Positions 7,091 to 12,079 of a DNA stretch of 14,882 nt are shown here, piece after piece. The stretch is taken from contig DAOVGU010000047.1 in assembly GCA_030672255.1 (NCBI GenBank), positions 1 to 14,882 of the forward strand, given 5' to 3'. Made by a program: the position numbers and the translations under genes. Under the pieces are notes generated by a model. The model saw only the letters and a list, made by a program, of their open reading frames with translations. It was not told where the DNA came from and ran no database searches. This DNA comes from a bacterium. GTDB lineage: Bacteria; Ratteibacteria; UBA8468. How positions within the stretch are numbered: the stretch's first letter is position 1; every line of letters starts with the position of its first letter.

Positions 7091-7416
7091 TGATTCTCCC
7101 CCTCTCTATCCTCCCCCTCACCTGTCCGCCGGAGTCTTGGCGGGAGGGGGGAGGAGATAGGTGGGGGTGTAAATTTAGTATCTAAGCTGACCATAATCTT
7201 ATATGCCATTCCCTGTCCAATAGCTACCCGTGTCTCTTTCGCAGCAACAAGAAAGGGTCCCGGAGCCCCACGATAAATAACCATAACTTCAGAACCCAGT
7301 CCCAGACCCATACCATACAGATGTGCTTGCAACCCTCTTCCTCCGGACAGAGAGACAATCCTTGCCTTTTGGCCAGGAGGAAGCATTGCCAGCGGCATAA
7401 CCTTCAACCCGTCCAT
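7087..7416 (-). CDS. feoA: FeoA domain protein with a repeat-encoded C-terminal tail
   Basis: A 109-residue protein. Residues 1-78 are a normal FeoA domain (LPPGQKARIVSLSGG, LYGMGLGLGSEVMVI, VAIGQGMAYKIMVSL). Residues about 80-109 are a Pro/Arg/Gly/Glu-rich tail (TPPPISSP, LPPRLRRTGEGED) encoded entirely by the GC-rich palindrome at 7097-7170. The frame stays open through the repeat and ends in the ATGA overlap with the next feoA, so coupling survives. The tail is probably disordered, with no FeoA-related function. First gene behind a strong Fur-type promoter; SD GAGG, 7 nt before ATG. Confidence 0.92.
   Translation of the reverse strand: MDGLKVMPLAMLPPGQKARIVSLSGGRGLQAHLYGMGLGLGSEVMVIYRGAPGPFLVAAKETRVAIGQGMAYKIMVSLDTKFTPPPISSPLPPRLRRTGEGEDREGENQ
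7097..7170. repeat. GC-rich palindromic repeat, copy 2, with a nested hairpin
   Basis: The arms (CTCCCCCTCTCTATCC on the left, GGAGATAGGTGGGGG on the right) match copy 1, but the loop carries an extra block with its own hairpin, CCGCC (7126-7130) / GGCGG (7139-7143). The whole element lies inside the 3' end of a feoA gene and is translated. The junctions with copy 1 (GTGGGGGTGTA at the right end) are nearly identical, which helps define the element boundary. Confidence 0.87.
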
Positions 7417-7438
7417 AGTATACCTCTATAATCGTAAT

Positions 7439-7481
7439 TGAGATACAGTCTCAATTATACCATAAAAAAATTTTCTGTCAA
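7439..7481 (-). promoter_or_regulatory. Fur-type promoter for feoA-feoA-feoB
   Basis: Minus strand: TTGACA (7481-7476), 16-bp spacer with a T7 tract, TATAAT (7459-7454), then TGAGACTGTATCTCA (7453-7439). The operator arms extend to a perfect 8-bp inverted repeat, AATTGAGA / TCTCAATT, around 5 bp. A second TTTGACA lies about 10 bp further upstream. The promoter starts 12 bp beyond the fur stop. I see no terminator between them, so read-through from fur is possible. Confidence 0.88.
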
Positions 7482-7493
7482 CAACTGTCAAAT

Positions 7494-7931
7494 TCATCTC
7501 AACTTTTTTTGGCATTTCTGGCAATATCCTCTAATTCCTAAGCGATGTTCTACCGATTTGAAGTTATATCTTTTACAAACCTCTTCTTGAAGTTTCTCTA
7601 TTTTTTCTTCTCTAAACTCAGTCACCTTGCCACATTTTAGACAAACCATATGGTCATGGTGCTGATGACCAAAGATATGCTCGTATCTAACTCTTCCCTG
7701 ACAACGTAATGTTTCCTGAATAAGGTTGCAATCAAGCAATAAGGGGAGGGTGCGATAGATGGTTGCCCGGGAGAGACGATTATCTTTTTTGTGCAATTTT
7801 TCCCAGAGTTGGTCGATATCAAAATGCTTATGAAGAGAGAATACTGCCTTCAGAATAAGTGCTCTTTCCGGAGTAAACTTCAGTCCTCTTTCCTTAAGAT
7901 AATTCTTAAATTCTATTTCATAATCATTCAT
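7494..7931 (-). CDS. fur: Fur-family metal-responsive repressor
   Basis: A 145-residue Fur protein, the likely regulator of this region. The N-terminal winged helix contains the recognition helix segment LSRATIYRTLPLL. The dimerisation/metal half has GHQHHDHMVCLKCGKVTEF, giving the His cluster and first CxxC, and ends with a second CxxC (YCQKC), as in Fur proteins with a structural zinc site. I chose the ATG at 7931: the frame also opens at a TTG at 7967, but that codon falls in the -10/operator of the promoter and would add 12 unnatural residues. No SD is visible before the ATG. The AT-rich inverted repeat overlapping its promoter suggests autoregulation. The Fur rather than Zur or PerR role is inferred from the feo, flavodoxin and TonB neighbours. 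Confidence 0.92.
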   Translation of the reverse strand: MNDYEIEFKNYLKERGLKFTPERALILKAVFSLHKHFDIDQLWEKLHKKDNRLSRATIYRTLPLLLDCNLIQETLRCQGRVRYEHIFGHQHHDHMVCLKCGKVTEFREEKIEKLQEEVCKRYNFKSVEHRLGIRGYCQKCQKKLR

Positions 7932-7941
7932 AATATTTATT

Positions 7942-7972
7942 TTATCATAATTGATTCCCAATTGCAATTATA
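7942..7972 (-). promoter_or_regulatory. Promoter and Fur-like operator in front of fur
   Basis: Minus strand: a T7 tract, then TATAAT (7972-7967), then TGCAATTGGGAATCAATTAT continuing GATAAA. The -35 is poorly defined. The operator is less symmetrical than the 15-bp repeats elsewhere but aligns closely with the site before the second feoA (1283-1312). The predicted start is about 30 nt before the fur ATG. Upstream (7973-8077) is about 100 bp of AT-rich sequence with no recognisable feature. Confidence 0.65.
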
Positions 7973-8077
7973 TTTTAAAAAAATTAACTATAAGATTAAA
8001 CAATTTCTAAACTCTTTTCTCTAAAATCCAGAACAGTACCCAATACCATATTAACCTCTCTGAAACCCTTCTGTCCA

Positions 8078-8347
8078 TCAATCCTGATTCTCGGCAGGAT
8101 AATAGGGATTGCAAGTTTTGTCCTCATCAGAGAATAATGCTATAACCAGGTTTAACGAGAGGTCCTGCATAGGTAATGTAAACTCCTTTCGCTTTTTTTC
8201 TCTCAGCCTCTGGTGAAGAGTCCTTCTGTCCGGATGATGAGCAAGAAGTTTTCCTTTTAGCCTCTCTTTTTTCATCTTTTTTTCACTGGGTAGAAAAGCC
8301 AACCACTCTCCTTGATACTTTTTTTTAAGTTTTTCTAAATTCTCCAT
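8078..8347 (-). CDS. Small basic protein, possibly DUF5678-like
   Basis: An 89-residue soluble, Lys/Arg-rich protein. The pattern KKYQGEWLAFLPSEKK, GKLLAHHPDRRTLHQRL and FTLPMQ resembles small DUF5678-type proteins ('y.G.wvA...gkvvA...l.el...', ending in a P), but this is a pattern match by eye and the function of such proteins is unknown. No signal peptide or membrane segment. It has its own promoter (8356-8384) that would start transcription about 2 nt before the ATG, so the mRNA may be nearly leaderless; no SD is present. Fur lies next on the same strand. Confidence 0.6.
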   Translation of the reverse strand: MENLEKLKKKYQGEWLAFLPSEKKMKKERLKGKLLAHHPDRRTLHQRLREKKRKEFTLPMQDLSLNLVIALFSDEDKTCNPYYPAENQD

Positions 8348-8355
8348 AATAATTT

Positions 8356-8384
8356 ATTTTAACAGAGATTTCCCTGAATGTCAA
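8356..8384 (-). promoter_or_regulatory. Promoter for the small DUF5678-like gene
   Basis: Minus strand: TTGACA (8384-8379), 17-bp spacer, TAAAAT (8361-8356). The -35 overlaps the TGA stop of the upstream exported-protein gene. There is no inverted repeat of Fur type, so this one appears not to be iron-controlled. The predicted start site is almost at the ATG at 8347. Confidence 0.65.
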
Positions 8385-9343
8385 TTATAATTAAATAGTT
8401 CAGAATCTTTCATCGTTAAAAATTTTTCTCTTGCCTTTTTCAACATTGACTTAAACTCACTGATCTCTTTTCTTGTTAACATCCCTTTTTCTTTTATCTT
8501 TTTCCTTAATTGGAAGAAACCTTCTGGAAATACATCCTTCTTTACCTGAACTTCACACACATCATTTGTAGATTTTCGGGTAATTATAAAATTCCAGTTA
8601 TCTATACCTATATCTTGAGAAAACTCAGCGATACTTTCAGCAGATAAATCTTTTATCTCGGTTCCATCTGGTAGAATTATGAGAAACTCACCTTTGGATT
8701 TTACATCCGGCTCTTTACCATCCGTGCCGGTTATATATTGAAAGCAATGTATAGAGCAGGGGGTGGGAAACCTACTGACAATCTTAATATCCTCTCTTTC
8801 TGGTATCTTACCCTCCCAAACTTTGTTAATTCCCAGTTTTGCTGCCCTGAACGCAGCTAAAACACATAAACATAAGCTGCTGTTGCGATTTCTCTTTATA
8901 TCTTCGGTGCTAATCTCTATTCTTCTCCCTTTATCCGTTATCACAATAGGACTTAATTTAAATTCAGAAGCTGACCCTTCCCCTGCTTTTAACAAAGGAC
9001 CTTTTTTCTCAACTATATGGCCTGGCCCAGCATCAAAAATGATAAGGTAGGACCCTTCTGACTTCTCAATAGTGATCTCCCCATTTTTATCTAACTTCGT
9101 TTTTTTAAGTATTCTTTTCCCTTTGTAAAGCTCCACCTTCTTGCTGCCTTCATAGGGTTTATCCTCTACGATAAGGATTTTCACTCCCGCTGCGGAAGAC
9201 CCATCAGAAAATTCACCCTCCAGACAAATTGTTCCATTCTCGTTGTCCTCAATAAATAGCAAAGGAGTGTGCGCACTTGCCTCTGAACTTAAGAAAATTC
9301 CAAACATCAACACTACTGTTAGACCAATAAATATCCTTTTCAT
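8381..9343 (-). CDS. Exported protein: transthyretin-like domain fused to an FmdE-like domain
   Basis: A 320-residue protein. The signal peptide (1-24, ending EASA) leaves His25 (HTPLL) as the predicted mature N-terminus. Residues 25-122 are a beta-sandwich closely related to the protein at 3909-4280, including DAGPGH at 104-109. Residues about 128-320 form a second domain: SLCLCVLAAFRAAKLG, GKIPEREDIKIVS, PTPCSIHCFQYITGT, ILPDGTEI, and FPEGFFQLRKKIKEKG near the end. This pattern resembles FmdE (formylmethanofuran dehydrogenase subunit E-like) domains, whose Cys/His residues bind metal; here Cys158, Cys160, Cys196 and Cys200 are the obvious candidates. The FmdE link is by eye and moderate. 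It overlaps the upstream methyltransferase gene by ATGA. No iron-type promoter lies directly in front, unlike its paralogue. Confidence 0.7.
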   Translation of the reverse strand: MKRIFIGLTVVLMFGIFLSSEASAHTPLLFIEDNENGTICLEGEFSDGSSAAGVKILIVEDKPYEGSKKVELYKGKRILKKTKLDKNGEITIEKSEGSYLIIFDAGPGHIVEKKGPLLKAGEGSASEFKLSPIVITDKGRRIEISTEDIKRNRNSSLCLCVLAAFRAAKLGINKVWEGKIPEREDIKIVSRFPTPCSIHCFQYITGTDGKEPDVKSKGEFLIILPDGTEIKDLSAESIAEFSQDIGIDNWNFIITRKSTNDVCEVQVKKDVFPEGFFQLRKKIKEKGMLTRKEISEFKSMLKKAREKFLTMKDSELFNYN

Positions 9344-9903
9344 TTCTCAATCCCCCCTCTTTTCCCCATTCTTATATATCTTGGTGTTTTATTCCTGTAT
9401 TCACGATAAATATCGCCGTATTTTTTGCTGAGAAATTTCTCCTCTCCGAGCACCATCCAGTGAATTACAATTACATTTATCAATGTAACAATTGTCATAA
9501 GGATTCCTGTTTTTTCAGAATAATCAAATGCCATAAGAATAAAAGCAATAAAAATTAAAAACATTACAACATACATAGGATTTCTTGAAAATTTGTAAAT
9601 ACCAATAGTATTCAACCCTTTTTTTACCTTAACAAAAGCAACAATTGAAAGAATATATATAATCGCCGATAGAATAATGATAAAAATACCAATCCACAAG
9701 ATTGTGCCTTTTACAATTGGAGTAAAGATAGAAACTCCTAAAAAAGCAAGCAGAGGGATACCGCTTACTGTAATAACTTTTGGATTATGGTGGTCTTCTT
9801 TATTTTCTATTTTTACTCCACGAAGTTTATCCCCTATTCCCATTCCCGCAAATGCAAAAATCCCAATAATTAGAAGAATAAAACTTAATGAATTTGTTAG
9901 CAT
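9340..9903 (-). CDS. Membrane methyltransferase of the ICMT / phospholipid-methyltransferase type
   Basis: A 187-residue polytopic membrane protein with about five hydrophobic segments. The C-terminal half carries the family signature: GIYKFSRNPMYVVMF (the 'RHP.Y'-like SAM-binding region) and EEKFLSKKYGDIYREYRNKTPRYI. Bacterial members methylate small lipophilic acceptors or are uncharacterised; the substrate here is unknown. The start at 9903 follows a GGAAAA-type weak SD. It ends in an ATGA overlap with the exported two-domain gene, so the two are translated together and may share a function in the envelope. Confidence 0.82.
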   Translation of the reverse strand: MLTNSLSFILLIIGIFAFAGMGIGDKLRGVKIENKEDHHNPKVITVSGIPLLAFLGVSIFTPIVKGTILWIGIFIIILSAIIYILSIVAFVKVKKGLNTIGIYKFSRNPMYVVMFLIFIAFILMAFDYSEKTGILMTIVTLINVIVIHWMVLGEEKFLSKKYGDIYREYRNKTPRYIRMGKRGGIEK

Positions 9904-9930
9904 ATTTTCATTTTCCTTTTAATCCTTCTT

Positions 9931-10125
9931 TCATTTTTTAAAAGTATAAATACTCCCCTCCCTTGATGGGAGGGGATAAGAGGGGAGGGTGGTGGTTCTT
10001 GTAGTAAACTGCCTCCCCTCCTTTATTATATTTTCTCCTTCTACTTCTAATACCACATAGTAAGGTGCACTACCGAGATGCTCGCTAACATTTACCTTAT
10101 CATCACTGGCTACCGCAATCTTCAT
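9931..10125 (-). pseudogene. Truncated NifX/NifB-type (dinitrogenase Fe-Mo cofactor) domain
   Basis: Residues 1-38 match the start of the NifX-like fold (MKIAVASDDK, then VSEHLGSAPYYVVLEVEG), a family of roughly 100-120 residues involved in metal-cluster handling. After about residue 40 the homology stops, and the frame runs into a GC-rich palindrome to give an unrelated tail (TTRTTTLPSYPLPS). The remaining two-thirds of the domain is absent downstream. The gene keeps a strong SD (GGAGGTGAT, 5 nt before ATG). It is probably a remnant cut by arrival of the repeat or a deletion; a function for the 64-residue product is unlikely but not excluded. Confidence 0.72.
9951..9992. repeat. GC-rich palindromic repeat, copy 3
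   Basis: Perfect stem CCCCTCCC (9955-9962) / GGGAGGGG (9968-9975) with loop TTGAT, followed by ATAAGAGGGGAGGG, which echoes the GGATAGG...GGGGG outer arm of copies 1 and 2. It is less complete than those copies. It lies at and beyond the point where the NifX-like reading frame loses homology. Confidence 0.75.
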
Positions 10126-10141
10126 CCTTTATCACCTCCCC

Positions 10142-10501
10142 TTATTTCTTTTTTTCTTCCAATTTACTTATTTGCTCTCTTATATCTTTAAGTTCCCTCT
10201 CTATTTTGAATAATGGACCAGCAATCTTATGGGAGAGAAAGATTGAGGCAATCGTAATTACCGGTAAGGTAATAAGGAAGGTAAGAGCAATCTGTTTAAA
10301 GATAAGTTTAAGCATAAATCCTGGTATTCCTTCCGGGTAAAGACGAGAAACCTCTGCCACCATCTGAATACTCCCTGTCTTATAAACGATTAAGATAAGA
10401 ATGAGAGAGACCAAAACAGCAAAACTTAAGTTCACTCCGATATAATGCAACTGAAATTTTGGCTTTACAAAATAATGCCTTCTTCTTATTTTCTTTTTCA
10501 T
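10142..10501 (-). CDS. Short two-helix membrane protein with a partial HAMP domain
   Basis: A 119-residue protein. A very basic N-terminus (MKKKIRRRHYF) precedes TM1 (about 22-40); a periplasmic segment of about 30 residues with YPEGIPG follows, then TM2 (about 70-89), then SHKIAGPLFKIERELKDI, which matches the first HAMP helix with its conserved Pro, and a short coiled coil (ISKLEEKKK). There is no second HAMP helix and no kinase, cyclase or MCP output domain. The HKIAGPxxK motif is shared with the HAMP protein at 12080-12655, so the two are likely related. Such output-less proteins are poorly understood; they may partner a sensor. It lies 24 bp behind the LamG segment, with SD AGAGAAG. Confidence 0.72.
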   Translation of the reverse strand: MKKKIRRRHYFVKPKFQLHYIGVNLSFAVLVSLILILIVYKTGSIQMVAEVSRLYPEGIPGFMLKLIFKQIALTFLITLPVITIASIFLSHKIAGPLFKIERELKDIREQISKLEEKKK

Positions 10502-10525
10502 TTTCTTCTCTTTTTCGGTTAATCT

Positions 10526-11020
10526 TTAATCTACACTTGCTTCTGGATAACCTTTTGGTTTTCCCATATTATAATGATTAGCAATTTCCCATTTATCAAG
10601 AACGCGGTTGTAAAGAATGGCTTCATCCTGAATTTTGTGAATCCCTCCTTCCCATATCTCAGGTGATGAATGCCCTACGAACACGGTGAACTCTTCCTTG
10701 GGACCAGGATGAGGAAGATTGCCACTACCAGGTTTGCTTCCTCTAAATTCTCCGTTTACATACAATTTTAAGATTGAACCATTATAGGTCATGACAATGT
10801 GATTCCACTTATTCTCAATCTCTGTTTCAACCTTAATATAACCCCAGGGAGTTGCACAATAAACACCGTGTATCGGGTTAGTCGTAAATCCCATATGCCA
10901 CAGTTCGCAATTACCTACACAACTTATCGGGTCAGCCCACCATTTTGCGCCCATCACTGTTGTTGCACAACTAGCCGCCTTAATTGTTCCAGGAACTTTA
11001 GCCCATACCTCAGCCGACAT
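10526..11020 (-). CDS. LamG (concanavalin-like) domain, C-terminal part of an interrupted prepilin gene
   Basis: 164 residues from the first ATG, but the same frame is open without a stop back to 11185. LamG features are clear: SAEVWAKV, WNHIVMTYNGSILKLYVNG as the central signature strands, FVGHSSPEIWEGGIHKIQDEAILYNRVL and WEIANHYNMGKP at the end. The upstream 55 codons also translate as LamG-like sequence (GDYWAFDSGDWNNFN, CGYWDDFGITDK). They join in frame to the prepilin N-terminus across a single TAG (11186-11188). The ATG at 11018-11020 has no SD, so independent translation is unlikely. Read as one gene it would encode a prepilin-like LamG protein of about 306 residues. Confidence 0.7.
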   Translation of the reverse strand: MSAEVWAKVPGTIKAASCATTVMGAKWWADPISCVGNCELWHMGFTTNPIHGVYCATPWGYIKVETEIENKWNHIVMTYNGSILKLYVNGEFRGSKPGSGNLPHPGPKEEFTVFVGHSSPEIWEGGIHKIQDEAILYNRVLDKWEIANHYNMGKPKGYPEASVD

Positions 11021-11185
11021 TTTATCTGTTATCCCAAAATCATCCCAGTAACCACAGTTGAAATTGTTCCAGTCTCCGCTATCAAAAGCCCAATAGTCGC
11101 CACCAAAACGGCTATCTCTGCTCCATTGAATGTTTCTTGCATTCTTCTTGATGGCAGGTTGAGCGAGACGGTTTCCTTTTCCTGC

Positions 11186-11446
11186 CTAATTCTTAGTTTG
11201 CTTCCCTCCCCCTTCCCCGAATGTCCAGAAACCCACCGAGTGGTTCTTATCCATCATTCCACCATGAACAGATGTGCCATATTTTGTTACAGCTCTTGCC
11301 TGCATTCTTGCTTTGGCTAATGCGGGAAGAATCAAAGCAGCTAAAATCCCAATAATAGCCACTACCACCAGAAGCTCAATTAAAGTAAACCCTTTGGCAG
11401 AGTGAACTCTGCCACTACAACTACTTCTTTTTATTTTCTTTTTCAT
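11186..11446 (-). CDS. Type IV-like prepilin / pseudopilin N-terminus, ended by an in-frame TAG
   Basis: 86 residues: a basic leader, then the class III signal with cleavage expected at KG|FTLIE, the hydrophobic helix ([22 protein letters not shown]), and the first LamG strand ([11 protein letters not shown]). The TAG stop falls in the middle of the LamG domain. The same frame then continues with 55 codons plus the LamG region at 10526-11020. Intact relatives would be surface or periplasmic pilin-like proteins assembled by a type II/IV machine. The SD (AAAGGAG, then AAGGAAA) is good, so the start is sound. Either a recent nonsense mutation, a sequence error, or read-through. Confidence 0.8.
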   Translation of the reverse strand: MKKKIKRSSCSGRVHSAKGFTLIELLVVVAIIGILAALILPALAKARMQARAVTKYGTSVHGGMMDKNHSVGFWTFGEGGGKQTKN

Positions 11447-11483
11447 TTTCCTTTAACTCCTTTCTCTATTACCAGACATCAAT

Positions 11484-11513
11484 TTGACAATCACAGGATT
11501 GCTGTAGTATACT
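11484..11513 (+). promoter_or_regulatory. Promoter for the toxin-antitoxin pair
   Basis: TTGACA (11484-11489), 18-bp spacer, TATACT (11508-11513), the last inside the palindrome AGTATACT. An SD (AGAGGTGA) follows about 5 nt before the antitoxin ATG. The small palindrome could serve antitoxin autorepression, as is usual for these systems, but it is too short to be sure. Confidence 0.65.
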
Positions 11514-11538
11514 TTTTCTGGAAAAGAGAGGTGAGATT

Positions 11539-11751
11539 ATGAGTCTGACTTTAGAGAAACAAGAATTTTTAGTAGACAAAAAAGGGCAACCTAAGGCAGT
11601 GGTATTAAGTTTACCTGAATACAATAGACTTCTCAGGTTTATCGAAAATTTGGAAGACAGTTTAGATTTAAAGCATGCTATTGAAACAAACTCTGGTTTT
11701 ATACCCCATGACAAACTTCTTTCCCGCCTCAAAAAACAAAAGCTGATTTGA
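11539..11751 (+). CDS. Type II antitoxin, RelB/Phd-like
   Basis: A 70-residue protein. The N-terminal half (SLTLEKQEFLVDKKGQPKAVVLSLPEYNRLL) is the Phd/YefM-RelB-like DNA-binding fold with its 'G.p.AVvlslpeY..L' signature. The C-terminal half is charged and probably disordered until it wraps the toxin. The stop overlaps the toxin start as TGATG, the common arrangement for these modules. With its partner it is the only plus-strand transcription unit here, placed between two minus-strand genes. Confidence 0.85.
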   Translation: MSLTLEKQEFLVDKKGQPKAVVLSLPEYNRLLRFIENLEDSLDLKHAIETNSGFIPHDKLLSRLKKQKLI

Positions 11752-12002
11752 TGTACCGTATAGTCTATGATTCCCGCATTGAAAAAGATATCAAATATAT
11801 CCCCAAAACTTTTTTGAAACTTATCCTTAAAAAGATTGGAACTCTTAAGGTCAATCCTCGGCACAGAGGAGTAGAAAAACTTATCTCCATAAAAGGCTGG
11901 CGGCTGCGAGTTGGTGAATATCGCATTCTCTATCAAATTGACGATAAAGAAAGAACCATAAAAATTTATAAGATTAAGCATCGTAGAACAGTCTATCGGT
12001 AA
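11751..12002 (+). CDS. RelE/ParE-superfamily toxin
   Basis: An 83-residue basic protein: YRIVYDSRIEKDIKYIPK, LRVGEYRILYQID, and IYKIKHRRTVYR at the C-terminus. This is the RelE-type microbial RNase fold, expected to cut mRNA on the ribosome when freed from antitoxin. The Lys/Arg cluster, the GEYRILYQI strand and the C-terminal HRRTVYR are where active-site residues fall in the family. I use the ATG at 11751, which overlaps the antitoxin stop by one base, rather than the TTG one codon earlier. It converges on the HAMP gene with a palindromic repeat between. Confidence 0.88.
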   Translation: MYRIVYDSRIEKDIKYIPKTFLKLILKKIGTLKVNPRHRGVEKLISIKGWRLRVGEYRILYQIDDKERTIKIYKIKHRRTVYR

Positions 12003-12027
12003 ATTTATACTACCAAGAATTTCCTTT

Positions 12028-12075
12028 CCCCCTCACCCCAGTCCTCCCCCTCAAGGGGGAGGTAAGTGAGGGCGT
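12028..12075. repeat. GC-rich palindromic repeat, copy 4
   Basis: Core CCTCCCCCT (12043-12051) / AGGGGGAGG (12054-12062), with outer arms CCCTCAC (12030-12036) / GTGAGGG (12066-12072). It sits between the convergent relE-like and HAMP genes, immediately past the HAMP stop. It could end transcription from both sides, though there is no strong U-run. Confidence 0.85.
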
Positions 12076-12079
12076 AACT

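Noticed and set aside
7932..7967. Upstream TTG start adding 12 residues to Fur
   Set aside because: The TTG lies in the -10/operator of the promoter, so it would not be on the transcript; the ATG at 7931 fits family length.
10799..11320. 173-codon plus-strand open frame opposite the LamG gene
   Set aside because: The minus strand carries clear LamG and prepilin signatures; the plus frame has none.
10526..11446. Frameshift as the cause of the split prepilin-LamG gene
   Set aside because: The two parts are exactly in frame (55 codons between the TAG and the next ATG), so a single stop codon explains it.
3853..12075. GC-rich repeats as a CRISPR array
   Set aside because: The copies are kilobases apart, palindromic and of unequal length, with genes between them.
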